Shown here: in pieces, positions 36,687 through 47,204 of the stretch
Position numbering within the stretch: the first letter of the stretch is position 1
Layout: each line of letters opens with the position of its first letter
NCBI GenBank assembly: GCA_907164885.2
Contig: OU015493.1
Location: 66,307,126-66,371,125 of the forward strand
DNA from: Dolomedes plantarius
Lineage: Eukaryota > Arthropoda > Arachnida > Araneae > Dolomedidae
Length of the DNA: 64,000 nt
Direction of reading: 5' to 3'
Position numbers and translations under genes: made by a program
Notes under the pieces: model-generated
Databases searched by the model: none
Seen by the model: only the letters and a program-made list of their open reading frames with translations
Told to the model about the DNA's origin: nothing

Positions 36687-36996
36687 CAGGGTTTCCCAAA
36701 CTATGATCCTCGGAACACTGGTGTTCCAGTTCATGAAGTTGGTGAATGTTAATAGGTGTTATGCAAAAACCTTGAATTGTTTTATATGATTGACAGATTA
36801 TACTCTAAAATGTTTAAAAAAGGAAGTTTTCATGCATAATTATAAAATACTAAATGATAAATTAATGTTTTTTCTCATTTTTAAAAATTTTATTTACTAT
36901 GTGATATTGCAAACCCTACAAAATAAAGAAGGTGTTCGGTAAAAATTTCAGGATTTACTAAGTGTACTATCACAGGAAAAGTTTGGGAAAACCTAG
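36687..36996. mobile_element. Probable hAT-type MITE
   Basis: The left end CAGGGTTTCCCAAACT is a classic hAT terminus, and the right end AGTTTGGGAAAACCTAG is its imperfect inverted counterpart (complement CTAGGTTTTCCCAAACT). No matching 8-base flanks were found, so the call rests on the ends alone. Confidence 0.65.
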
Positions 36997-37228
36997 TCTA
37001 CAAGTTAATATTTGACACACCTTCCTTCTCGACAGACCCAACATATATTTGAACTTAAGATATTTCGCATAAAAATCCCTCATTAATGCATATCTACAAT
37101 ATTTTCCCTTTATTTTTTAATTTAAATGAAGAGTTCATTAAAATATGATATTCATATATATGGATGTCATATATATAAATGAAGTTATAATATGGAATAC
37201 AGACTGAATATCGGAAGATATTCCGTTA

Positions 37229-37404
37229 CAGTGGCGCACCCAGGGGGGGGGGCCTGCCCCCCCCCCAAAAGAAGTAGAAATATTGATTTTGCATTATAAA
37301 TATTTTTATTCGTTCATCTCAGCCCCCCCCTATGCATTATAAATATTTTTAACTATTCATCTCGCCTCCCCCCCTCCCAAGAAAAAATCCTGGGTGCGCC
37401 ACTG
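37229..37404. mobile_element. hAT-type MITE with G/C homopolymers
   Basis: Perfect inverted ends CAGTGGCGCACCCAGG, with flanking octamers TTCCGTTA (37221-37228) and TTCTGTTA (37405-37412) differing by one base. The 176-base body holds long G and C runs and an internal tandem duplication of TGCATTATAAATATTTTT. No coding content. Confidence 0.92.
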
Positions 37405-37785
37405 TTCTGTTATAATTCAGTAATATATTTCAATGACATTTTAAATGAAGCACTTAATTGAATTCTTCATTTCTGTTAAATGATTAATTCAGTTGATAAA
37501 ATGAAGTCACCTCAGTTAATTAAGTTTTCAACCCTTCAGTTCATATGTAGAACTGAAGAGTTGAAATTTATGTTTCCAATCATCATTTATGTCACACTCG
37601 CTGACTGTCACTCGGACGAGTCCAGTCTATTAATGAAGGACCTTTCGCGATTGACGTGTTGACTATCCTGGGTTTAATATTAATGATATCAATGATATCA
37701 ATGGATCAATGCATAGCAAAAAAAATCGACCGAATTCCAAGAATTTTGAGGGTCAACTCATCTGCTGACCCTCAAAAATTGAGGT

Positions 37786-37958
37786 AAAAATGAAATGCTG
37801 CTTCAGGGTGTAATGTTTCTGGGTAGCGACTTTACCTGTTTTAGGTATCCCATATTTGTGTCTTAAACATGCTTTCGTACTCTTCTAGACTACTTCCATT
37901 TTTGTAATATACATAACAGCTTGCATGCGCTGATACTAAATCATCCAGACAGTTTCTC

Positions 37959-38013
<55 letters not shown>

Positions 38014-38350
38014 GTGGAACCTCGATCTCTCGTTTATCAAGGGACTGATTGAACTGAACGATAAATGCGGGAAAACTATGGATCCGGGAACATAACAAAG
38101 AAATATGATCGTCGGGACTGGATGAAATAAACGACACATAAGGGAAAACGATGATTCGTGGAACGATCGACCGAGATTACACTCAGGCACGCGCTGATCG
38201 AGTATCAACGCATGCCTGCTGTTTTAGGTATATTATAAAAATGGAAGTATGACTAGAAGGGTACAAAAGCATGTTTAAGATACTAATAGGGGATACCCAA
38301 AACAGGTAAATTTTTTACCCAGAAATTCCCTGAAAGAGCATTTCATTTTT
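37786..38350. mobile_element. Foldback element with ~150-base inverted arms
   Basis: The left arm (37786-37937) and right arm (38201-38350) are inverted copies, sharing AAAAATGAAATGCT at the ends, CTTAAACATGCTTT in the middle and GCATGCG near the inner edge. A (TA)n array (37966-38007) and a pogo-type mini-element occupy the centre. TA flanks are possible but not clear. No coding content. Confidence 0.75.
38012..38175. mobile_element. Pogo-type mini-element nested in the foldback
   Basis: Begins CAGTGGAACCTCGATCTCTC at the right edge of the (TA)n array, almost identical to the start of 22140-22227. The right end (complement AGTGTAATCTCGGTCGATCG) matches less well. It may be a separate insertion or the native centre of the foldback element. 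Confidence 0.55.
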
Positions 38351-38529
38351 AGAGTGTGGGACGCGAAGGCAAACTAACAAACCTTATGATGATCTAATAC
38401 GAGACCACCACGAACATTTTATCACTCATACTTGTTTCTTTAAAATTAAATTGAAATGGACCTGAACGAAAATCCACTGACCTAGGCAGATCCACTGACC
38501 GATCGATAACGATCGTACTTGTTTACGAT

Positions 38530-38685
38530 GCGGGCAATCGCCGGTTGCCTCCGGGATGGTATTCCGTGCCGTGGTCTATGAGAGTTCGAATCCCGTGGAG
38601 GTTCGCGTGGATGCGCCTTCGGAATCAAAGGTGGTGCCTCAGGTTGACCTCCTAATTCGTCGCTACGAAGAAATTTTCTAATAAC
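38530..38685 (+). mobile_element. tRNA-derived SINE related to family D
   Basis: GAGAGTTCGAATCCCGTGGA is a well kept B-box after a plausible A-box region (GCCGTGGTC). The downstream order CGTGGATG, CGGAATC, AGGTTGACCTCCTAATTCGT and GCTACGAA parallels the body of the family D copy at 62816, suggesting a shared core with a different head. Confidence 0.65.
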
Positions 38686-38689
38686 ACAT

Positions 38690-39749
38690 AATAATAAGCA
38701 TGGGCGGATGCTTTTTTAAATTTGAAAAAAAAATATCCCTAAAGACAATCTGCGCTCATTTTTCAGAAAAAAATTTTTGCCTATCTTTTTTTTTTTTGAA
38801 ATCCTTATTTTAATTTTCTCGTGATAGTAGTTTAATGTCCTTATTTACCAAACTTTCTAAATTTGAAAAATTACGCTCAGGTTTAAATTTCAACTTTAAG
38901 ACGCAAAAAATAAATCAAAAGTATGCAAAACTAATGTATGATAGTAAAATACCGAATACTTAATACTGAGTCTCGAATTCCAGTGCTAGTCTATGGAAAT
39001 AATATCCATAGGTTGAAACGGGGATTCATGATTTGTGACGCAGCCTTGAACTGCTAGTACCGGACAGTTAACCTGGAGTATTAAAAGGTGACCGTAGTGT
39101 TCATAACCAATCAGTCAATATTTGACTGACATTGATTCGTTGAAGGGATGATAGTTAAGAGTTAGATGATAAAAAAAATAAGGAACTGTTTATAATTGAA
39201 GCGTCTAATGAATCCAGTGTGCTTCATGGACGGGATAATGGGTACTCATTTTCAGTCACATGGGCAATGAACGTGTTAACCAATTTTAAAAACGTTAAAG
39301 GTCAACTGAATTAAAAAGAAATTAAAAGTATTTTTTAAATTGTTTAAATGAGAAGAATCTGTAATCTGAATCATTTAAGTTTCCTATGGAAGAATGTGAT
39401 TTTGTTTCTTACATTTTTCCATAACAGTAAACCGTGATTTTCAATGATTTAACCATTTTCCGGTTTCGTTTTTTAAAGAGAATATAAGCGTTTTTCCCCG
39501 ATACAACATAATTAGTTCAATCTCTGACTAATTTTAGCGTCCCTAAAAGCAGATTTTGCTCTCACTGTCATTTTTTACGTTCGCCGAGCATAGGGATTGC
39601 CACGGATTTGGAAAAGGAGCGATTATCTCTATCCGACCAACCTCACTGTTTTAAAAATTGTCGACCTATTTAACGCTCAAATACACAAAGAAGCAAAAGG
39701 ACATTCTATACTGATGCAACAATGTATTTATGAATTGAGCATTGTTGTA
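38690..39749. other. Unassigned AT-rich DNA
   Basis: No supported gene or repeat termini. Confidence 0.4.
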
Positions 39750-39753
39750 TTAA

Positions 39754-40161
39754 GGCTGCTATGTACTAAACCTATTGGATTTGCTCACCTCATTGTTAAT
39801 CTATGGAGAAAATGTGTCTACTATTGAGAGCTACCTAAATGCTGATAATCCAGTAAAAATGATATTTTCAGATAGCCCGAATATCTCTACACCTTGCAAC
39901 AGGATTCATTTTATAAATTTCGTCCACCAAAGAAATTGATGAGCGTCTAAAGCATGCTATTCTAGGTTTTTTCCTCCGAATAATTTCAAATTAAAATATT
40001 ATGTACCTTTAAAAAAACTGCCCCATAGTGTAAAATTGCTGTCTCTATTATGGAGTACAATTTAAAAAAATATTTAATCCAAGTCGGCAATCCTTGGACA
40101 CATTTTCTCCATACGTTAACATTGAGGTGAGCGAATCCAATGGGGTTAGTACACAGCAGCC
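39754..40161. mobile_element. TTAA-flanked MITE family, copy 2
   Basis: A 408-base copy with TTAA on both sides (39750-39753, 40162-40165). Ends GGCTGCTATGTACTAAACCT and the complement of GGCTGCTGTGTACTAACCCC. Confidence 0.9.
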
Positions 40162-40165
40162 TTAA

Positions 40166-41130
40166 CAATGAAGGATAACAAGCACGAAGAGGTTGGGACA
40201 ACAATGTACTTGGGTAATATGTGACGTTACACACGTACAGTAGTTATATAGCAGTAAAAATTATAAAATACAGTTATATTCAGTAGAGTAGAAAAAAAAA
40301 CAATGTTTTAAAACTTCAACAGTGTTTGTAAGAGCGATGAGCGGCAAAGCTGCGACACCCTCCCCCCTTTTTATTTTATGAACACTCTTTGGTCAAGAAT
40401 CTCTGGTCGTGGCTTCAATATCGCAAACCTGTTATTGCCACCATGAAAATGCTAGAATTTTGTCAAAATGACAGAAATATTTTTTTTATATTTCTAAATA
40501 AGCTAGGTATGAAAGATTGCTGCTTTAACGTAGCAGGCACAGGCCGATAATTTATTCCTGGAAGATAAATATCCCCCTGTCTAGGATAATAAAAGCATAG
40601 GCCCAACTGTGAACAGACAAACTATCTGCAAATTGTCTGCGCAGACTTGATGTAGGCAATTGAGATAGGTGGTTCGAATGAGCCTTCTATATAGAAACTG
40701 ACTCCTTCATCAAACTAACGTTCAAGGCAACAATCAAAATGATTTTCATCTTTCGTCAGTTTTTTTTCCGTTCAGAACACCAAATAAAAATTTTGTTAAA
40801 TTATCAATCTGCTAAATACAAGTTTAGTGCTTCTATACTGATCAAAATTTCAGCATGCGATTTCTCAAAGAGGAAGAAAAAGACATGAACACCGATTACC
40901 CAGATAAAATGAAAGCAACGTTTCCTGAACGACATAATTTAACTGCCTGTATATTTTCCCTTCCATGACGTCAGTAACTCATATCTCACAGTAAATTTCC
41001 TCCTTCCATTTTGATAGTTCTGCATAGGAAAATTCTTCATTCATGTGAAAGGATAAGCCTGTAGATTTGTATAAAGGTTTTTTAAACTGGCACAGAAAGT
41101 TTAAACTGAGCAATGGACTCATTGCCTTTT
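40166..41130. other. Unassigned DNA
   Basis: No gene or repeat boundary recognised before the Tc1 element. Confidence 0.4.
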
Positions 41131-41133
41131 CTA

Positions 41134-42629
41134 CACCCATGTCCATAAATTAAGGATAGTTCAGAATCACAAGGAAATCGAACTCTAATGTAAAAATTTC
41201 ACATTGTAGAATTATCACACACATCTTCAAGAATAATATGCAAATTACAGGAAGCCACCAGATGACGCCGATAGTACGTCACAATGACGGGAGTGTATGA
41301 GAGGGGTATATAAGGAATGGTGGCAAAGAAGTAAAATTTTTCACAAGCGTTCAGTGCCATAACCGAATAGTTATGACACAGAGGACGCATATGGATGATT
41401 TTTTTACGTGGTAGAATTATCGGCCGCCTGGAATGTGGGCGTACTCAGATGGAAGTATCCGAGGAACTTAGAATTGCCCAAAGTGTCATCTCAAGGCTTT
41501 GGCAACGATTCCAAGATGATGGAAATGTCAGTAGACGTTATAGTACAGGTCTCCTTCGAGTTACAACGCCGAATGAAGACCGGTATTTGGCAGTAACTGC
41601 CAAAATAAGCAGACGGAGCACAGCATCCGACCTGTCTCGTCAGCTATCTGCAGCCACGGGTACCACAGTTTCAAGGCAAACCGTGTACAGACGTTTGGGA
41701 AATATTGGTCTATATGCTCGCAGGCCTGTCAGATGTGTTCCACTCACGGCAACTCACTGTTGGCAGCGATTAGCCTGGAGTAGAGAACATGCAATGTGGA
41801 CACCGTCACAGTGGGCTTGTGTGATTTTTTTCGACGAGTCCAGGTTTAGCTTGCAGTCTGATTCACGTCGGACTTTCATATGGAGAACGCCAGGTACCCG
41901 TTACTACCAAGGCAACATCATTAAACGACACCGTAACGGTGGTGCAGGATTGCTCGTTTGGGGTGGAATTATACTGGGCTCCAGAACAGATCTGCATGTT
42001 CAAATCGGAACCATGAAAGGCCACATTTATCTGGACATCATTCTGGAACAACATGTACGTTTGTTTAGGGGTGGCATGGGCGCAGAATTTGTGTTTATGG
42101 ATGACAACGCCCGTCCTCACCGAGCAAATATCGTAAACGAATGCTTTCAATCTGAGGATATCACCCGTATGGAATGGCCAGCATTCTCACCTGACTTGAA
42201 TCCGATAGAGCATATGTGGGACATGCTTGGCCGACGAGTTGCAACCCGTCAACCACCTCCTACATTTGTACCGGAACATGGGAGAGCATTGCTTGCTGAG
42301 TGGAGTAATCTTCCCCAAGATCAGATCGATAATTTGATACTCAGCATGCCTAAGCTTTGTACGGACTGTATTTCATCGCATGGGAGGCATACAATGTATT
42401 AACCATCGTACGAACCATATCATATTAAGTTTTTGTAAAGGAGATATGTTTTACAATTGCTCCAGGGAGAAAAAATTGTAGTTTTTATGAAGGGTATCAT
42501 GCATACACCATCTTTTTTGTTATTTATCTTTTGTTTAATAAATGGGCTTTATGAATAAGTAACGTTTGTTTTGTTTATGAACCTTTATTTTCCAGAGCTG
42601 GCATGATCCTCAATTTATGGACATGAGTG
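41134..42629 (+). mobile_element. Tc1-type transposon, nearly intact
   Basis: Inverted ends of about 25 bases (CACCCATGTCCATAAATTAA at the left, complement of CACTCATGTCCATAAATTGA at the right) with TA on both sides. The 1496-base length is normal for Tc1 elements and a single long transposase frame fills the middle. Good preservation implies a fairly recent insertion. Confidence 0.95.
41395..42402 (+). CDS. Tc1-type transposase
   Basis: Predicted cut-and-paste transposase of 335 residues that would bind the element's ends in the nucleus and move it to TA sites. The N-terminal paired-type helix-turn-helix lies at about residues 1-115; the linker reads STGLLRVTTPNEDRYL where relatives have GRPR. 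The catalytic core has FFDESRFSL, FMDDNARPHRA and SPDLNPIEHMWD, giving an intact DD34E triad. An upstream ATG at 41371 (MTQRTHMDD) is out of frame because of a run of seven T at 41399-41405. Six T would join it to FLRGRIIGRL. The ATG at 41395 restores the frame and costs only a few residues. Activity is possible but unproven. Confidence 0.92.
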   Translation: MIFLRGRIIGRLECGRTQMEVSEELRIAQSVISRLWQRFQDDGNVSRRYSTGLLRVTTPNEDRYLAVTAKISRRSTASDLSRQLSAATGTTVSRQTVYRRLGNIGLYARRPVRCVPLTATHCWQRLAWSREHAMWTPSQWACVIFFDESRFSLQSDSRRTFIWRTPGTRYYQGNIIKRHRNGGAGLLVWGGIILGSRTDLHVQIGTMKGHIYLDIILEQHVRLFRGGMGAEFVFMDDNARPHRANIVNECFQSEDITRMEWPAFSPDLNPIEHMWDMLGRRVATRQPPPTFVPEHGRALLAEWSNLPQDQIDNLILSMPKLCTDCISSHGRHTMY

Positions 42630-42631
42630 TA

Positions 42632-43246
42632 TTAGGCCAGACGTCACATCACATGGTTCAACCTAGTTGTGGGAATTCTTCCGATTAAGAAATACCTCGA
42701 TTCGTATTTTCCCATATACTCCTGAAAAAATTCTGACTCCTCTTCCCCCAATGAAAAAATGAGCCTTGTTTTTAAAAATCGGTGGAAAGAATAGTCACTC
42801 CATGGAGTTTCTTAGCAGATGACGAAACTTAAATAACAATAATTTTAAATAAATGTGGAGAGTTTCAAATTGTGGCATTAAAATATGATTACAATTTTTC
42901 ATTCTGTCAATATTTTATTTCCTGCATGAAAATTTTTAAAAAGGGATTTTATTCCCCTTTTTATTGCGCTCAAATAACTGATAATCGGATTTGAGAAAAC
43001 AAATATAAAAACAAAAATTGCGTTGCTCATTAATCGCCATTACAGCTTTCTTAAATCATATAAACACGCTGTTTACCACCAAACAACAGATCAGCTTGCC
43101 AATCTATGAAGTAAGTACTTCTACTTACGCGTCATTTTAAGGTCATAGAATTTTATGTTGTTCTTTATTCAAGTAATTCAGATTGAATTCGTACTCAACG
43201 TTCTCTATGTTTGCCAATACGGAGTATTTGTCCATGAAGAAATTCT
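42632..43246. other. Unassigned DNA
   Basis: No supported gene or repeat ends between the Tc1 element and the split SINE. Confidence 0.4.
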
Positions 43247-43317
43247 GGGGACTCATACCTTCTCCTACCCTCTCTGACCACATAGAAGGATTTTCAAGTC
43301 TATACAATTAACATGTA

Positions 43318-44673
43318 CCGTAGAATGGGGTTACTTGGACCCAAAAAGGGAAGATTTTTGTACATTTCTTACCCAACGATAGCCTTAAAAACATGTTTGT
43401 GCTGATAACTTGATTTGAACAACTTATTTGAAGATTCCCCAGGATTTTAGATCTTTTTCAAACAAAAATTTTAATTGTATATATATTTAATAAATTATTG
43501 AAATTTGGGTTCAAGTAACCCGCTGATTGGGGTTACTTGAACCCAACCTACATTTTACATGAAATATACAATTTAAATAGTTAGTGGACTCCAGTAGCCC
43601 ATAGGATCTTGAAATAAAAATAGAGGTTTATGTATGAAAAATTTATTTTACATTAAAACAGAAAACAAAACCCTTTTTATTTGCAAATCTGACTGTTAAC
43701 AGTGAATGAGTCTTCAAAACTAATTTTACCCCGTCCCGCCCAGGGAGGTTGTTTTGAAAACATTTCACTGATCTTCCATGCATTGCAAGGTAAGACTTAA
43801 AACAATAAATCGAAAGTCCAGTTCGTCTACGGGAAATCCAAAATCACAAATTTTGTCTAAATGACTGGCACAGGCCAACTCTCCTTCACTAGTAAATATG
43901 ATTGGATGTCCAAGTTCGTTCAATAAACCATTCTTCAATCTCCTTTTCATAGTGGACCTACTAATTTTAAAGTGGATTGAGGCATATCTATGAGATATTT
44001 CTCCTGACCTCACAGCATTAAACATTCCTCTAATTTTTCAACTGTAAAATCCGCATACTCTCTGCTCCCAGGAGATCTCTTGTAATTTCAGAGCATTTTT
44101 GTATCAGATCTGCGAATAAATGCACATGAAGCGGTTTAACCATTTAATAAAAGGAAACCGACATGAAGTAATGATATTAATTACTTTTACAGTGAAATTT
44201 GAGAATGTCTAATCAAAATTGTGACTAGAGGTTAATTGGACCCACTTTCTTGCTTGGATCCAAGTAACCCTATTTTTAGTTTATCAGCACACTAGTTAAT
44301 AATTATAATTTTTACTGGGTTAATTGATTTTCTATCCATCTAAAACTATTGTTATATTCTTAAAGACTGTATTTGAAATGTAAATTTATCCTTACCTAAT
44401 CTGGGACTGCAGTGTGTAAAGAAGTGAAGGTGGAAGTTATAAGGTCACACAAATTCGTGTTTTTATCACAAAGCAACATAACCTGAACTAAAAGGAGGCG
44501 GGAAGAGCGGGAACGGGGTAAAGTGCCTCAGGACCTAGCTTCTGCTCCTATCTGTTGGATAGATTGTGAATTATACCTATATTTTACTGACAAGAGACCT
44601 AGGTGTAATTTAAAACACTTTTTCCGTTTGGGTCCAAGTAACCCCCTAGGGTCCAAGTAGCCCCAACTTACGG
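43318..44673 (-). mobile_element. Pogo-like element with repeated subterminal motif
   Basis: Ends CCGTAGAATGGGGTTACTTG and the complement of CCGTAAGTTGGGGCTACTTG, with TA on both sides. The motif GGGGTTACTTGGACCC occurs at the left end and in near-identical form at 43507-43521, 43529-43544, 44229-44243, 44256-44270, 44630-44645 and 44649-44664, in both orientations. Such clusters usually mark transposase binding sites. The coding part is reduced to a DNA-binding domain. Confidence 0.88.
43765..44043 (-). pseudogene. Pogo-like transposase N-terminal domain
   Basis: On the minus strand, after EKLEECL and a one-base frame change, the protein reads NAVRSGEISHRYASIHFKIS and then RSTMKRRLKNGLLNELGHP. 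This is the psq-type helix-turn-helix found at the N-terminus of pogo/CENP-B transposases. It is followed by FTSEGELA and GFPVDELDFR, matching the start of the second DNA-binding domain. The catalytic DDE half is absent. A short DNA-binding protein could in theory be made from it, but the frame change argues for a pseudogene. Confidence 0.85.
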
Positions 44674-44759
44674 TACTTATAACGGCGTAGTCGGGATTCG
44701 TACCGAGCCTCTCCAGTTCCAAGCCCAACACGCTAACCCTACGCTAACTCGGTCCTCAA

Positions 44760-46440
44760 TGTCCTCTTTTGGCAGTGTTATCTTGAATTGCAAGTATTTT
44801 ATGTAAGATGATTTCAAATTTTTAAGTTACAGGGTAGAATGCTCTATGAATAGCATTGATTTCCATAAATTGTAGCAAATTTATCTCGCATGATTTTTCA
44901 AATTTTAATTACATAATAGTCGGTACCCATCAAGACATGACGTCTAGATAGTAAATAAATATACTAATACACAAATTATACTCAACACATCATTGCCATA
45001 TGTCGAAAATCATAATAATGCGCAGAAACAAATTAATGTGTTTAAGCGGCCTCGTGCTTAATGGGTATCTAAAGCCAGATTTAAAAACGTCACTGAGCTT
45101 GCGCAGAAAGCAATTATTTTTTAATGGTAAATTATTGCTAAACAAAGCGAAATAAACAATTTCCATCAGTTTTAATCTCATATTCCACAAACATAATTAT
45201 AATGAAAATAGAAATGGCAGTGAGAGATCCAGAGAGACTCCTCGGAATAAATGTATTTATCAATAAAACGTCACTGAACATGCGCAGAAGCAGTGAGTTT
45301 CTAAAGCCAGATTGAAACATGCCACTGAGCATGCATAGAAATCAATTTTTAATAGCAAATTATCGCTCATTAATATAATTTGCTGTTACAAAAAGCAAAT
45401 TCGAAACATCTATGGATTTAAAATCTTTCGTTTAAGACCAAAATGTAGTAAATTGATGCAGTAGCTTTCTCTCACGGACTGCCCAAAAAGTCGGCTTAGA
45501 AACTTAAATATATAGATTTTCAGGCTTTTTTATTTGGAAATTTTATTGATATAGAATTGGTTACTGTTGCCATGTATCAGGCGGATATTGTCCGACAGTC
45601 CAAGCTTTGAAATTTTTCTTTCAGTTTTATGATCCATGAAAGTTTCCATCAATGTGTCATGAAATTAAAATGTCAGTTCAGACATGAATTAAATGTAGGT
45701 CGACTAATGCTAGGATCGTATCTCATGAAAAGGGATAAGAATTCATACATGAAGGTAGAATTGCAGAAAAAAATATTTCAGGTAGTCTCTTCTAACGAAA
45801 CTACCGCGGGTTATTAACGTAGGATTACTTATCGTTCCTTATCTCTTTTTTTTGTGACACATTTTGGTACTTTTCTGTCTAACTGTTTAGTGCTACTGGG
45901 TTTGGGGCGCTGCCAAAATCATAACTCGCGACGCAGGACAATTTTTCTCTCTCCGCAGGACCGTTATTGAGGAACGTAATCCTACGGTAAAAGAAACTAA
46001 ATCTGGTTCTTCAAACCACAGGTTTAAATAAATTGAACTTAACTTCACAGTCCCTTTTCTCTAATCTTTTGATTGTTATCCGAAAAGTTCAGAGGGATTC
46101 CAAATTATCTGTCTAAAACTTAGTTTGTTATGTATACCATACTGTCTGTAGAATAAGTGACTAAAAGGAGTTTGAACAGTTATCAATTAACTAAGGTTAC
46201 TTTCCTTTCCGAGTTATGAATTTTAGGAACTGTCCCTATCACACTTTAAACGCGGATAATACATCTTACAGAACTTACTTCTTCGATATTGTTTGCTTAC
46301 TTCTTTGATATTGTTTGCTCGAATTTTTGATGCGTTTGTGTTTGCTGTTTCTAATGCCTCTTTGACGGAATTTATTCAAGAACAGGTCCATATAAGCTAG
46401 CAGGTTGAGGAGTGTGGGTCCGGTTTTTAATGGTGCGCCT
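44760..46440. other. Unassigned AT-rich DNA
   Basis: No gene supported. ACTGCCCAAAAAGTCGGCTT near 45480 resembles a mariner end but has no partner. Minus frames at 44990-45332 contain local repeats (AACGTCACTGARCWTGCGCAG at 45087 and 45268) and no protein motif. Confidence 0.4.
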
Positions 46441-46465
46441 CACGGGTGGCATCTGGGGGGGGGGG

Positions 46466-46636
46466 ATCGTACCCTCTCCCATCCTCTCTGACTTCATAGA
46501 CGGACTTTCCTGTCCACGGATTTAACGTGCCTATATCCGGCCAAGACACGGAGGTATTTAATGGCTCTTGGCGGAATTCGAACCGAGCACCCTCAGCCCC
46601 TAAAGCAGACGCGCTACCACAAGGCTACCTAGATCC
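46466..46636 (-). mobile_element. tRNA-derived SINE family B, uninterrupted copy
   Basis: The complement reads as a tRNA-like head: GTAGCCTTGTGGTAGCGCG (A-box) and CTCGGTTCGAATTCCGCC (B-box). The body carries TCTATGAAGTCAGAGAGG. The acceptor stem does not pair well, so a functional tRNA gene is unlikely. Confidence 0.8.
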
Positions 46637-46938
46637 TTCAGATACGTTTGTTACAATTAAGTTATCTACCTGATTGTGGTAGGACAAACTCTACAAGCTC
46701 TCGCGAATTAAATTGCATATATTTCACTGTATTTAATTTTCCCATGTTAAGTTAAATAATAGCAAATGGTTTTATTTTGAAGTCTTTTATGTGTTACTAT
46801 GGCTTTTCACAAGATAGATAAGATTGTAAATACTAATTGAAAGTACTAATAGTGTGTAATGTGAAGTAGAAACAAACGACAATGGCGGAGGCGTCAAATG
46901 TATGTAAATCTAAACTAAACAAATGGCGCATCCATTGT

Positions 46939-47202
46939 GGACCAAGTCCATTTTGGACCAAGGCCGGCGGTGCCCCTCTCCGCTTTCTTGACCGTGGCCT
47001 TGGGGTGCCCTACAGAATATGACTCAGTCAGGTGGTCAACCTGACGTGGAACCCCTAGAGTTTAGTTCCCAAGCATGCTTGGTCCTCATTTTATCGACTC
47101 ACTCAAGGGATGAAAAGCTGAGTCGACCTTGCCCAATCGCAGGGTTGAGCCCTGGACCTGTAACGTGGCAGCTTGACGCTTTCAACCACTCCGCCACCGG
47201 GC
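46939..47202 (-). mobile_element. SINE-A copy 3
   Basis: Minus-strand copy running from the tRNA-like head (complement GCCCGGTGGCGGAGTGGTTG near 47200) through CAAGCATGCTTGG to the tail near 46939. A- and B-box-like segments are present. Confidence 0.88.
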
Positions 47203-47204
47203 GT

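Larger units (their letters stand above)
43249..44757 (-). mobile_element. tRNA-derived SINE family B, split by a pogo-like element
   Basis: The two parts 43249-43317 and 44674-44757 align in order with the uninterrupted copy at 46466-46636. The left part shares ACCCTCTCTGAC and CATAGA.GGA; the right part shares ATTCGTACCGAGC and ACGCTAAC, the complement of a tRNA-like head with A- and B-box. The break falls at TA, the target of the inserted element. Confidence 0.85.

Noticed and set aside
45629..45817. 62-codon plus frame
   Set aside because: No recognisable motif, no neighbouring exon and no repeat boundary to support it.
45475..45840. Possible mariner starting at ACTGCCCAAAAAGTCGG
   Set aside because: No matching right end, TA pair or transposase motif was found.
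46540..46636. Possible tRNA genes here and at 737, 16160, 38530, 44680, 49388 and 62816
   Set aside because: Promoter-box-like segments exist but acceptor and anticodon stems do not pair well, and most are joined to repeat bodies seen more than once. They are SINE heads.
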